A stretch of DNA of 53,738 nucleotides from Acanthaster planci (Eukaryota > Echinodermata > Asteroidea > Valvatida > Acanthasteridae). Of this stretch, positions 25,737 to 38,000 are shown piece by piece. Numbering within the stretch: the stretch's first letter is position 1; the number at the start of each line of letters is the position of its first letter. The notes below the pieces were generated by a model that was not told the DNA's origin, did not search any database, and saw only the letters and a list, made by a program, of their open reading frames with translations. The translations under genes were made by a program, and so were the position numbers. The DNA is taken from contig NW_019091404.1 of the NCBI RefSeq assembly GCF_001949145.1, forward strand, positions 18,640 through 72,377, written 5' to 3'.

Positions 25737-26024
25737 NNNNNNNNNNNNNNNNNNNNNNNNNNNNNNNNNNNNNNNNNNNNNNNNNNNNNNNNNNNNNNNN
25801 NNNNNNNNNNNNNNNNNNNNNNNNNNNNNNNNNNNNNNNNNNNNNNNNNNNNNNNNNNNNNNNNNNNNNNNNNNNNNNNNNNNNNNNNNNNNNNNNNNNN
25901 NNNNNNNNNNNNNNNNNNNNNNNNNNNNNNNNNNNNNNNNNNNNNNNNNNNNNNNNNNNNNNNNNNNNNNNNNNNNNNNNNNNNNNNNNNNNNNNNNNNN
26001 NNNNNNNNNNNNNNNNNNNNNNNN
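25737..26024. other. assembly gap (288 Ns)
   Basis: A run of undetermined bases in the 3' UTR region of the receptor. The left edge ends in CAACCCTAA and the right edge reads TTAGGG-AAGGTTAGGGTTAA, so the missing sequence probably lies inside another TTAA-type element with inverted CCCTAA/TTAGGG tips, or a short CCCTAA-type repeat that blocked assembly. Confidence 0.95.
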
Positions 26025-26182
26025 TGGTTAGGGAAGGTTAGGGTTAAAGCATCTAAATGCACGTACAAAGTGCCTGAAAGAAAATGAAACTAAATGTGGT
26101 ATCTGTATAAATGTGTGCTTGACTTTTTAAACTGAGCAGGTGTGCCCCGTTTTTGCACGTGACCTGAGAAATTATTTTCTAT

Positions 26183-26188
26183 AATAAA
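26183..26188 (+). terminator. candidate polyadenylation signal of the receptor gene
   Basis: AATAAA about 930 bases after the receptor stop codon. It is followed within 20 bases by a genomic A-rich run (about 26205-26230) that could also cause internal priming in cDNA. It is the first canonical AATAAA I see downstream of the stop in known sequence, but the gap could hide an earlier one. Confidence 0.45.
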
Positions 26189-26726
26189 GTCATCATCGTA
26201 TCAAATAAAAAAAAAAAAAAAAAGAAAAATTGACAGAAGCAAAAGTGGCCATGGCCAATTTGCTCACGCGAGTAATTACCTCTTGTAGCACAACACCGGG
26301 CAATGGTTCTTGTTAAGAGAGTTGGATCTGTTTCATGGAGCGGAAACGTACCAAGTGTACCAAGCACAAGAACCATTTGCTTTACCAAAATGGCTCAAAA
26401 AGTTTGACAAACTTTGTATGGGGTGCATTATGTAAAGCATGCGCATCGTGAGAAATTGTCTGCGCACCTGTTTCACTTTCACTACCTTCACCTCCGAATG
26501 CAGCTCACTTGTTACGAAGCACTATTAAAGTCTTTCCAGCTTTACTGTGCTCTTTATATTTTTTTTCTTGTAAATAACAGTTTTGGCCACAATAAGCACA
26601 TAAATATTACGGCTACATTTTCAAAACTTCAGAGGTCAGTCAGTTACACATGTCAGATCAAAACTCAGAAAAGACTGTTCTTTGCACATGCACAGATACA
26701 CAAATGGTTTCCCCCTTTTAACATTA

Positions 26727-26732
26727 TTTATT
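26727..26732 (-). terminator. candidate polyadenylation signal of ILKAP
   Basis: AATAAA on the minus strand, about 425 bases beyond the ILKAP stop codon. With the receptor signal at 26183 on the other strand, the two convergent 3' UTRs would come within about 550 bases of each other without overlapping. Position only; no transcript evidence. Confidence 0.35.
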
Positions 26733-27156
26733 TCACGACTGTACATAACATTATCTTATTTGAAATGCTGCAAGGATCAAATTTGGAAATACTACCCAGC
26801 TACGTTGTTGCTGAGCAAATGGATATATTTGGAAGAATAAACGCACAGTGACAAGCACTCTTGGCACAGCTTTCTTGCCTTGTTAATTTGTTAATGTAAG
26901 GTGTGTTTTCAAAAATGGGGATTTAAGGAAATGGTGTGACGTACATGCTGAAAACTATACCACTTATATTCTACTCTTGAAGAGCAAAAGTCCAAAGATG
27001 TACCTTCTGGACGAGAAACTCTCTCTTTAAAGACTTTTTTGAATTTGAAGAATAATGTTGGGAAATACAACCAAAACAAAATAAAAAACAGATGGGAACA
27101 AAACTTGGATGCTTGTTCAAAAGTCAGATACCTTGATGAAGCATTTTCCTCCCTGG

Positions 27157-30100
27157 CTATGTCTTAGAGATGCTGACCAAGACCACAGTGACGTTATCTG
27201 AGCTGCCACGTCGGATGGCCTCCGACGCTAGCTTGCTGCAGGCCAATTCATATTTTGTCTCATCCAGGGCTTTTCCAGGAGCCGGTTTTATTGTCTTGTC
27301 CTGTTTTCCATAACATACAAAATAAGGTTTAATATGACTTTAAAGAGAGATTTTCACATGCTCAACATCTTCCAGGTGGGACAGAGAATATGGCTTCTTA
27401 CAAATTTTGACGTCAACCAACAAAAGAAAGATGTCATTTATTCCTTCCTTACTGGTATTACTCCAATGCCAAGTTTCACTCAATTGAGCATTATTACTAG
27501 TTAAATATATGTTTCAGCTCCGGGGTGCTGACTACAATGTGCTAAGATCGCTCTCAACTGGGCAAGCATAACCAAATATGTCACCAATTTTCGCTTCTGA
27601 CAACCAGGGCCCAATTTCACGGCACTACTTACCGCAAGCGAAAAATCGGCACCGACTGTTGCGGGAAATTCTGTGCTTACGGCGAACATATTTCGGGTTA
27701 GCGAGGAATTTGGGATTGCACGCATGCGTACATCCCGTAACCAAGGATTCTGTGCCGTAAGCAGCGCCATGAAATTGGGCCCAGTTCAAATCAATCCCGA
27801 CGAGAATCAGCCGCATACCTCAAGGACGTTTTGTATGAACTGCAATGCTGTGTCTGAGCTGAATCCCTTCCACAGCCCGTCGCAGGACAGCAGCAGGTAG
27901 CGGTCGCTGTCCGCCAGCTGGCATTTCTTGATGTCCGGCACGCAGGAGACGCCGCAGTGCTTGAAGCGGCCATCGCCTATGGATCGCGAGACCTCCAGGA
28001 TGCCCTGCACACGGCCGTCTCTAGAAACCAACATGGAGTAGACATGACAGTACACAAGATACTTTGCCAAGGTGCTACCACTCCCAAGTACTTCTTCGTA
28101 CCCCAAACTTCCGTCGTTTACAATTCTTGAACAAACTCGTCAACAGTAAATGAGTTGAAGTTTCAGCGAGCACCAGTGAGGCTTGGAAATCACAACATGG
28201 TCCAATGATGCGGACTGACAGGCTTTTTTTCAGTATCAAATTAGGCAGCAAAATTTCGAGTGCCATGTAAAACATTACAAATCGGCCTACAGTCCTGGCG
28301 AAGACGGCATGGCTGAAAGTCGCGCATGCACTTATGAAAGGCGGACGGCTGAGGCCACTTTTCCTAGACTGGTGCGGCTACTGCTAGCCCTAGCCAGTAA
28401 TTCAGACGTGGACTTACTTGACTGTACCGCCCGCCTTCTGTATCCTCATCCTCTCTTCGTACATGGTGGGGTTGTGCTCCTTGCTCAGCGGGATCAACGA
28501 CAGCTTCTGGGTCTGCTCGTTGAATCGACACAGCATCGCCTGTAGCAACAGACCATCACATGACATCAATTTCAAGAATGACACAAACAACTAGGGTCTT
28601 GTGAAGTTCATCACTGATGCATACGCTCGGTCGATACGTATATTGAAGGAGATGTCACTCTTCCCAACATTACTGTGTACCAAATTTGAAAGTACTCTTG
28701 TGAGAAATTCCGATCGAAGCCTGGAACTCACATATTCACTTTTTGGTTGTAAATACACATTTTGTTCTGCAGTTAGCTTGTAAGGATGCTGATGACAGCC
28801 ACAGCCAACTGACCAAGATTAGAAAAGAGCAGACCTCAATTGAGCAACATACTGCTACAAAAGCCCATAAAGGTAGGGGTGCACCAGCCCTTGTACACAA
28901 CCTCACGGTGCCAACGACGGGATGAGTTTCACTTTGCACAAATGTGGCTGACGTTTGTGAACATCAAATTAAACAAATACAAAACGACTGTAGACAATGG
29001 TTACATCTGCTTGAGTAGAAGAGACGCCATTATTTTTCTGTGGCAAGGGCTTAGACAATTCCGAGAAAGGCATGCTTTAGTTAAAGGTATAATCTCTTGA
29101 CATCAAACAGACAGTGTGACAACTTTTTCAGAGCAACCTTTATGTTTAGACTAAGTTTCGTGTGGATGTTTTCATGTAAAGTTCACAACGGACACATCCT
29201 GTCTTATTTTTCCCGTCTGCCTCAAAATGGCATCCAAAATAGAAATAAAAGTTGAATGAAGTTTCTGAGGCTGCATGTCGGATGCCAAGGAGCTCAGATT
29301 ATACCTTTAAGCAAAGCCAGAGGGGTAGAGGACCTTACTATCACCCAGGTTGGCAATGTACAAGACGTTATTGACTGCCATTACGCAGACTGCTGTGGAA
29401 CCATCCTTCCAAACTGGTTTCCTGGAGGATTCAGACATGGAGATTGTCAACAAGTAATAATCAAATGAGCTCAAAGTTTTCAACACCTTAAGAGTAGTTT
29501 ATATTATCCAATGATGGTTTACAAGGTGCTTGGGTATAAAGGATAGAGGGTAAAGGCACCTTACCATATGTACGTTTTTGGGGTGCGTTGCGTACGCGAT
29601 GCGTTCATGCATTTCACTTTCACGGACAGACAAATCGACTACATTAACATAACATGCATGTGCACTGCGTTGGCAGTCAAAATTACCCCGGGAGCAATTT
29701 TGATGGATACGCAACGCTTGGCGTAAGTGTTGGCGCACATATGGAAAGGGGTCTTATGGCTGCAGTTTTCAGCTGATGTATGGAACATTTGATACAGGAA
29801 TTGAGATTCAATTATCAGGACGATGTCTGAGTTTGAAATTCTGGTCATCAGACGGCACCCGCTGACAGCTGCTGCGGCAACCAACTGTTGTTGCTGCTGG
29901 CACCAATGCTGCTGCAAGCTGCTATTTGATACACCTGCTGGTGTAATCACTACTCGGGTCAAGAATGAGGAGTTCCATCAATGCCCTGCTGCTGCGACTG
30001 CAGCGGCTACTTCACTGCTGCAGCCATCGCCGCTTCAACGGCAGCAAATACCGCACCAGCTGCAGCAGCCACTGCCATTGGCCTTCTGGAGGAGGCGCTT

Positions 30101-31679
30101 CTTAAACCTTCCATGAACGTGTTGATCTTACTGGGCAGAGGCCTGCTTCAGGAACGCCTCGTCGGTCAGCTTGAAGGTGTCGAGCAGGCAGCGCTTGATC
30201 TCTTTGTCATTGTGGCCTGTGTCGGTCTTGGGGAATTTACCGAAGAGGTTCTGGTGCAGTGTCTGAGCTGCGTGCTGGGATGCCCTGGCCCCGCTGTGGC
30301 CGTCAAACACCGCAAAGTAAGCTATTCTGGACCTGAGAGAGCAAGAAATACAAACAGAGGAATCAGCTGGCTGAAATGTTCATTTCCCCAAGGCATTTCT
30401 AACCATTCTCAGACAATGTAAGCGAGTTGCACTGAGGATGACAACCATGTCAGAATTCTAGGCAATCCTTCAGGAAACTCTACTAAAGTTAATGAAATTG
30501 AAAATCACCTTTGACAATCAGGGCACAAGACAGACCACACCAAGGTGACAACCAGGGCACAAGACGGATCACACCAAGGTGACAATCAGGGCACAAGACA
30601 GACTACACCAAGGTGACAATCAGGGAACAAGACAGGCCACACCAAGCTGACAATCAGGGCACAAGACAGACCACACCAAGCTGACAATCAGGGAACAATG
30701 CACATCATTTTAGTCACAACAAAGTTCACAAGTCAAAAGCAGCCGTTGACGACTGACTCTTAAAATGCATTCACACCACATTAAGTACAAACTTGCCAAG
30801 CAAAGCCTGGCAAAAAAAATGGCTGCTTTAAAAACAAACCCCCCAAAGCAAAAGAAGAATGTTGCCCTCAAGCTATAACAAAGCAGTTATGCACAAGACA
30901 ACCCAACAAGGTATGTACAAACTTCACTGAAAATCCCCCCCCCCACCAATAAAAAAACACCCCACATGCTAAAATGTTGTGAGTTTCTTTTACACTGTGG
31001 AGGGGAGTGTACTGAAGCTTTCGGTGCAGTCATCCAGCAACGTGCACGCGTCCTGCATATCTTCACGTTCTCCTTTCCTCTCAGCTGAGAAACTCTGGAA
31101 CTGGTATAAACCTGTCAATTGGACAGCAAAACGTAACATTGAGACACATTTCGGACCTTGCAATGTGGGTAATGGTATTATACAAGTACAACCTTTCTTT
31201 TGGACCAAGTGAGCCTAATGCTAGTGTAGCGTGCCTCAAAACCTTACTGATGGCAACTTTGACTCCTTGAACGCTAACAATTCATATTTTTTTGATGTGC
31301 ATTTTCCCTTCACGAGTTTAAGGGTTATATTTAGAGATGTTCAAGTACCACATGAGTACACAGCGGGTCATATTCAAAACTCAAGTGAGGATGTCCTACA
31401 ACGTAAAAGCACAAAAAATTATGTTTCAATACAAATTTTAAGTTCTTAAGACCTGAGGTTACCAAGTTGCATTTCTGCACACAAAAAAAGTGATTCTACC
31501 AGACACCTACCTGACCCTGCCGAGACTCGTCTTTTCAGCTCCGGCTCCCCTTCTGTTGTCTCTTCCGTCTTCCTCTTTCCTCCCTGCATTGCATCTTCTG
31601 CCACCTTTTCCATGCTGAATATTGCTTCACCGGTTGGTGAGCTTACTGCAGTCTCACCTTCCTGATTCCCAGCATCCAT
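27157..31679 (-). CDS. ILKAP: integrin-linked kinase-associated phosphatase (PP2C family)
   Basis: Exons in transcript order: 31679-31511, 31084-30994, 30332-30132, 29421-29334, 28539-28418, 28020-27819, 27300-27157; all phases close, giving 338 aa. The start codon sits in ACCATGG. Residues 1-56 are low-complexity and acidic, with a KRK cluster at 35-37 and KRR at 49-51; this region is shorter than in vertebrate ILKAP (392 aa). The PP2C domain fills the rest: phosphate-binding R63 in GEREDMQDA, metal-site D97 in FDGHSG, DGSTAV (160-165), LSKEHNPTMYEERM, EVSRSIGDG, metal-site D271 in CDG, and SSDNVTVV with D326. All catalytic aspartates are present, so an active Mg/Mn-dependent Ser/Thr phosphatase is expected; vertebrate ILKAP inhibits ILK signalling and acts in cytoplasm and nucleus. 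Oddity: GDSR is GDSK here, at a weak exon 4 donor (AAG|GTCCTC). Confidence 0.95.
27605..27782. mobile_element. 178-bp foldback MITE with GGGCCCAATTTCA ends
   Basis: Left tip CAGGGCCCAATTTCACGGC and right tip, read inward, GGGCCCAATTTCATGGCGCT pair with each other. The inner parts also pair (ACTTACCGCAAGCG against GCCGTAAGCAG). It fills part of ILKAP intron 6. From memory, elements with these ends are abundant in echinoderm genomes, which is one reason for the organism guess; that is recollection, not a search. Confidence 0.65.
29072..29318. mobile_element. 247-bp MITE-like element next to ILKAP exon 4
   Basis: Left tip (29072-29095) GCTTTAGTTAAAGGTATAAT and right tip, read inward (29318-29296), GCTTTGCTTAAAGGTATAAT are inverted copies, with weaker pairing further in. 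The right tip ends 15 bases from the ILKAP exon 4 donor (exon edge at 29334). No coding potential. Confidence 0.55.
29860..30085. repeat. degenerate CTG/CAG triplet-rich region
   Basis: Two patches (about 29866-29940 and 29982-30078) rich in GCTGCTG and GCAGCAG words, in ILKAP intron 3 just before exon 3 ends (30132). Read as protein it gives poly-Ala or poly-Gln-like strings, but stop codons interrupt and the splice donor of exon 3 excludes it from the coding sequence. Confidence 0.5.
30512..30699. repeat. 34-bp minisatellite, about 5.5 copies
   Basis: Head-to-tail units starting at 30512, 30546, 30580, 30614, 30648 and 30682, each of the form TGACAATCAGGGCACAAGAC followed by RGNCACACCAAGS. 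Copies differ at a few positions (GGCACA or GGAACA). It lies in ILKAP intron 2. The units are contiguous with no unique spacers. Confidence 0.9.
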
Positions 31680-32751
31680 GGTAATGTCTAAAAAATTATG
31701 CATAAGGAATACTGTAATGCATCATAATACTTTACACAGGTCTACATTGTATTTTAATTTTGGCAAAGTTAAAACTTCAAAATGTTTGAGGACCCTCTCC
31801 ATTCAATCTTATTTTACTGACAATATTCATAGCCTAGCAAATGGATATGACACAAACTCAACATTTGTAGTATAGCATTGACGATACAGGGCCAACCCCT
31901 AGAATCACTGGCTACGATGTTGCGTTGAATAGGAGTGACTCTGTCCAAATCGACTACCCGGTTGGAGGCTACACGGCTAGTCAAAAGAGTTCTTTTTTAG
32001 AATGAAGCAACAGAAAATGAATGGAGATTGTCAAAAATATCTAAGGGAAGTCCAAACTGAGTGGCCCTGTTTTTACAGTTGTACCTTACGACCAGCATGA
32101 GATGCATCTGTTGTGATGTTGAGATATAAAACAGTATCTGGCCATTGACGAAAGAACCAAAATTTCAAGACCTCATCACTAAAATCATGAAAAACTGAGC
32201 CTGAAACTTGAGCTGAGCCCGAGCATGCCGAGGTCATTGGAGGTAGGCTAAATAAAGTCAAGTCTGGGTAAGTGCTTTAGTTAACAGTAAGCTGCGGTAC
32301 TCAGTGGTAGTCCTTGTTTACTTTATAGCACAGACTTAACAACAGCAGTTAGGGCCTACACAACCCGTCCAGTCATGCCAGTGGTAGCGGGCTGGCATGG
32401 TTGGTTTTGCTTGCACTCGCTCAGTCATGTCACTTTCGGTCGGTCACGCTTCAACTTAATGAAAGGTCTTACATTCGTCAACTCTGAATACAACTTTTAT
32501 ATACATCGGTAAAAGTCCTTTTCAGCAGTGTAGAAATAAAACATATGTATTTAAAAATAATCAGAATTTTAAGTTTGGGCCACAATATTTACCTGAATAC
32601 TTGCGAAAAAAGTCCACCTACGTGCCACAGGTCGGAAATTTTTGTACAACCTGAAATGCAAACGTGATTCCAGAGTCCATACCAGTCTTGTTCATACATT
32701 GTTAACATAGGACAACAGAGCACCCGACTAGAAAACGGGCTACGGGGGCGC

Positions 32752-32939
32752 TATACCCAGCAAGAAATGACACCGAGGGGTACCCCCCCCAACATGTCCA
32801 ATCCCTATACACATTCCAGACTATTGTTACTTAACACATCCCCCAAGATGTCTGAAAGGAATCCCCCAGATTCTTGCAAGACAATGACCAACACAAAGCA
32901 GGGGGGGTTTCTCTCCGTCTCATACCTTGCTGCATATGG
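32752..32939 (+). repeat. dispersed repeat of about 190 bp, copy 2
   Basis: Second copy of the repeat at 11538-11728, same orientation, about 1 kb upstream of the ILKAP start codon. See that entry for the shared blocks. Confidence 0.7.
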
Positions 32940-34259
32940 GGGGCGCTGTGGCTTTTTTTGGGGGGGGGGAATTTTCACGCTTTTTTTACCCTGGGGTGGC
33001 GGCTGAAACCGCCGGCTTGATCAGTTGTCAGACGGTAAAGTTAGAAAGTTCAAGTTACGCCAAGACGTATTCCAGGTAAGCGGAAGAACCAGTGCACCAA
33101 CGAAAAGAATCTTCTCCAAAATCAGATGAGCCAGTGTTTCGAGATGAGCGTGCGGCGCCGGCGTATCTCCTGAAAAAGGGAAAACGGTCTGTGTTTTATT
33201 TGCGTATTTTTCCATAATCGCTGGGTATTGGTGGCTTACTGCCGGTGCGCGCGCGGGCACCCTTGTGATTGGTGAAAAGTGAAACAGGTGAAACGAGTAA
33301 AATCTCGTCTCAGTCTCAGACTAGAGCGCGCGAAGACACGCAATCTACGCCACATCACGAGTAAGGAGATGTACGAACTGAAGACACTGCCATTCTGCTG
33401 CGTCACCGGAAACCAACGGCGAGCTTTGACACAACAGGCTACCATTTGCTGCTGCAAATGGCAAATTTCTAGCGTCAAAGCAGGCGAGCATTCGCGGGCA
33501 ACAACAGTTTAGAAATTGGCATACCCGGCATTTAACTTGTGCGATTAATTTTTTTTTTCATTTGCCTTCACGTGAGATGAAAAAAAAAATCACTTTTCAA
33601 GTATCCATCCCGAGCAAGTTCGCGAAAATTGTAAGTTTCGAGATATACGCCAATGGCTAAAAATAGGGAGAAACCGTCAAAAATTGACGGACGCATTAGA
33701 AGAAGTTCACATAAAATGGATACAATATTTGTGAGACGAGAGCAGTTTCTACGTTTTTGGACCAACTCGGCTGTTCCATTCCCGATTTTTGGGAGAATAC
33801 GATGCGCATGTCAAGACATTCATTATCAATACAAATGTGGAATTTCAACTGAATCCAACATTATGGTTTGGTTAAGTCATTTAATATGTTCACGGCCCTC
33901 ACGTGTCAGCCCATTTTAGAAAGTTGTCCACTCTCGAAAATGAACTACCGGTGAAACATTTTTACGGAAGAGGGCGAAGTTGTATGAAAGCAAGTACATG
34001 TAAAAGTAGGTACGATTTTGTGACTGCAGAAAGTTTAGTTTCAGTGGCTTGGATAGAGAAGTGACGGGGCGTCAAATCGAAACGTGTTGAAAGTGGGGAC
34101 GGCAGAAATATATCCCTCCATATCCTATAGGCACGGCCTGCCAATGATGGAATTTAATCCATACCAAGAGAATAAAAATACTTCGTAAGTAGGCCGACAT
34201 AATCAATAACTACATTGCAATGGCTTTGAAACCAAAGTTTACTTAGAATAAATGTATCA

Positions 34260-34265
34260 TTTATT
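34260..34265 (-). terminator. candidate polyadenylation signal of ODAD1
   Basis: AATAAA on the minus strand about 780 bases beyond the ODAD1 stop codon. Supported only by match and position. Confidence 0.3.
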
Positions 34266-35040
34266 TTACGTTAAGAAACAGTGTCAACATGAATACAGAA
34301 CTTGCAGTAAATTATACTCAAAATTGAGTCGATCAACAATTAATTCAAAAATTCCAGTCTGATTTCACAATGGAATAGGACATGAAAAATCCTATGACAT
34401 AATTTTTCCAATTGGATAAAAGAAGAAAACCAGCACAAATTCAAATAAAATGTGCAAATTGTGCACTTCCCAGTTCAACATCAAGGAGTATGGAAGCATT
34501 GTGCCGTCATTGGTGTTAACTGGTGTTTAAATACAAAAGAACTTTAATATTTGGTCACACAAAACACCTTCAATTTTTCCTGGCCCTTTCCTGCTTAAGT
34601 TAATGACAAAAAGAGTCAATTATAGTCAGTCAGTCTTGCAAGAAAAACAAACCTTGCTGGAAAACATGCTTTTTATGGGTTTTTAAGTGATGATTGGTCA
34701 AAACTGTTGAATAGAATAATGTGCAGTTTCCTACATCCTGGCAGTTTGCACTAAAACCCACTTTATCACATCTTTATCTTTTTCCGAAATATCCAATGTC
34801 GATCTTGTTAGGTAATACATGTAATAGGCTGTCCCATCTACTGTTTGCCCACCCTATGGTCCATTATAATCCTGGAAGCAAGCGTCAATCCCATCATATT
34901 TACAACTCTCTCAAATCTTCTGTCAGCCGTTCCGATTATCACTTTCCCTCCCTCTCCAATTCTGGCACAAGACGGTGCTAAAAGCTCAGCTCAGTAATTG
35001 GACCCATGTCTTGACAGCTTTCCCTGTTTGGCTATTCTGT

Positions 35041-38000
35041 TTATCTCTTGCCACCTCTTTTCTTGTCTGGCATGGCCTGCTTCTGCTTCAGGTCTTTGCT
35101 GGGGACGGAGAGATCATACTGGAAACCCTTCTTAGAAGCTGCCGCCTCTTTCTTTAACACCTGCGAAACAAGGACGGTACCAAACAAGTCTAGCCAGTGG
35201 CAGTTGTGGCAATGTTAATTAATTTCAGAAGCACTTGAACTTCTGAAGCCAGTGTTAAAACTAACTCTGATTAAACGCTGATGAAACGATCTCCTGATCT
35301 CTGAGCTAATTCACCCAAAAGATGTTAAATCTTGCCATGGTAATTTACGAGCCACAAAACTGACATTAGCCGTACGTATTCAGGTTTGTTCCAACCTCCT
35401 CTAGCAAACATTTGAAAATAGTTAGCAAATCTTCCCACAAAGTTGACTTATTTTAATGTTACTTTAACTTAACTTGAATAATCAAACTCCACTTGAATTT
35501 TAAAGTCTTAATAGCTTGAAGTAACAAAAAAAGACATCCACTCCGAACAAAATATGCAAAAATTTTCCAATTCAGGAAATAAATTGCATCATTCCATTTT
35601 ACCAAAGAATGTTGAGTACTGCTTTCGACAATGTTAACAAAGTTTTTTTCTGTCACAACTGCAAAACCTCTGCAAAATCTAGACCAACTCACCCCCTTCA
35701 TAATTCTGGACTTGAGTTCCGACTGGGTCAGGGGCCGCGTCTCCTCGTCGCTGAGGTCGGACCCTTGATCGCTGTCGTAGTCGTCACCGGTAGAGGGGGC
35801 CATGAACATCAGCTGTTGCGGCGCTGGGATGGGACCTTTGCCCAGCATGGACGGCACCTTTACGTCCTCTTTCTCCTTAGCACCCTGAAATGTACACGAG
35901 ACAGTAGAGTTAGCAACAAGAAGTCTACCTGATAGTGTGTTTAAGCCTACGGTGAAATATAAGGACTGGGTTTAATTTCTACAGACTAGAGCAACTCTCA
36001 CTCCCCGCCCACCCCTTTCTAGACTTTGGAGAGGAAAACCAAACAAGCTTTGCACTGTTTTATACTGAAACTGAGAGGGGCAAAAAAAAAAAAGAAAAAA
36101 AGAAATTGGAAAAATTGCAATTACTTTGCTGATAAGTTAAAGGAAACTACATTTGTTCAAGATGCATTTTTTTTGGTATTGCGGATATGTTAATTTTTAA
36201 TAACGGTTTTGCATTTGTCCACCAGTGCATTAAAAGAGAATAACTGTTCGCATGGTATTTACACAAACATTGAAATCAAAATATTACTTTAAACAACAGT
36301 GTTATAATTATTGGAATGTAAAATATAATCAAAATAAATTAGTGTCACTCCAAGTGTCTGTTAAATGTAAACTCTTAAAGTTGGATTCTTGAAACGCGAA
36401 GAGTGCTGTGATTTTGTCCAACGTATCAGCAGTTTCATGCTGCCAAATCCCGAGTGATCGCCCAGCTCCTTTCCACACCGAGGCCACTGACAGGACTCAC
36501 CTTGCTGTCCACGTACATGCTGACCGCCAGCAGTTCGTTGGTCCGTTGCTCTATCAGGCCCAAGTACTGCATGATGGTCTCGTCGGTCACTCCGGCTGCG
36601 CTGCCCAGCATGTTGTTGATGGTGGACCGGTCGCAATTGGTCTTGGAGAAGAGCGACTCGACGCCTGGAGACAAGAGAAAAAGATTTGGTGAGTCCAAAT
36701 TCAAGGTACTCTTGGACATAAAAGTAGAATGTTGGGCCAAAAAGGATAAATTGTAAAAGAGAAAATGACTTACTTTTGATAAACAACAGTCAAATCATTT
36801 ATTGAGGTTAATGAGCCACCACACATCTTGTCCAATTTCTAACTTCCAGAATAAGCACTGGCAGGTGCTGTCTCAAACTTTTCAACAATGACTGAGAAAG
36901 TTTCAAAAAATTGATTTCCCCCCCCCAAAAATTGACCAGATCTCTGACCATCTTCAGTCTAAATCCACATTTGAGGACACGAAGCAGTCAACTAGAAAGT
37001 TCCTAAGCAGTGAAAATTTGCTCCACGAAAAACTAAATGTTAAGAGAGGTATCTTGTTTGTGACTGATTGTACGGTGGCTTCGTTGGTAAGTCCATGAAT
37101 TTTATTCCGCTCAGCAGCTCTGAGACATGAAGGCCCGACTTCTTAAAGCAGAAAATACCGCTGAGCAAAGTTTCATATTAAGCCTATACCAGCAGAAGAC
37201 CAGTCAAAGGTGTCAATATTGTACGGCGTTTAGGTTAGTAATCTACTTTTGCTAAGCGGATACTTTCTGCACTGAGCAAAATTTCAGTGCTTAGCTCGGC
37301 TCTATGGCATCGCACCCCCTGCTGTTTTCTACCTGCTTTGAGCTGGTCCAGTATCTTGTTGACGCTCTTCAGCTTGGCATCGGAGGCGTCGGCGTCCTTG
37401 GCGGCCTGGGTCTGCTGCTCCTCTAGGCCCTTGAGGATGGTCATGCGCTGCTCCTCCATGGCCGAGCCTTGCCTCTTGAACTCGCTGATCTCTTCTTGGA
37501 TCTATCAAGGGAGGGAAACCGATCAAGAGATTATAAGGGAGCATCTGGCATATACGTCCATTGCAAGCAGTGCTACCACCTGTTTGACAAGATTACATCA
37601 AACCTTCAGCCAGTTGCATCGGGGTTATGGTGTGTTCATCAAACTCACTCAAAAGGGAATGATGCTGTGGTCAATTCACACTCCATTTGGTTAGTTTTTA
37701 TCGCTCAGTACTTTTGAATTCAAAGAGATTTTTTTCCAGAATATGCAACCTTAAAGAAGCATGACTTGTTTCCGTAATGAGATTTGCAAAAATCATGGCC
37801 GATAATCTCTGTTATCATAGTGTTAATCATAAAACAGGCTTACCTGTAGCATGAAAAACTATGACTACCACTGTCTTTCAATATAATCCGATAATCCGAT
37901 AATCTCTGTATCATAGTGTTAATCATAAAACAGGCTTACCTGTAGCATGAAAAACTATGACTACCACTGTCTTTCAATATAATCCGATAATCCGATAATC

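Larger units (their letters stand above)
31680..35040. other. region between ILKAP start and ODAD1 stop
   Basis: This holds the ILKAP upstream region and the ODAD1 3' UTR. I see one copy of the 190-bp dispersed repeat (32752-32939), G-rich and C-rich runs around 32780 and 32955, a short GC hairpin near 33000-33020, and a T-run/A-run pair at about 33548-33590. A candidate ODAD1 polyadenylation signal is at 34260. Open frames at 33020-33510 are GC-richer but match nothing I recognise. Confidence 0.6.

Noticed and set aside
26025-26047. TTAGGG repeats taken as telomere sequence
   Set aside because: Only two or three imperfect units beside an internal gap; they fit the tips of the TTAA element family better.
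29981-30421. Long plus-strand open frame with an Ala-rich start, 146 codons
   Set aside because: It is the antisense shadow of ILKAP exon 3 plus the adjacent triplet-rich intron; the minus-strand reading is the conserved phosphatase.
30512-30699. Regularly spaced repeats that look CRISPR-like at first glance
   Set aside because: The 34-base units abut with no unique spacers, and the context is an intron of an animal gene; it is a minisatellite.
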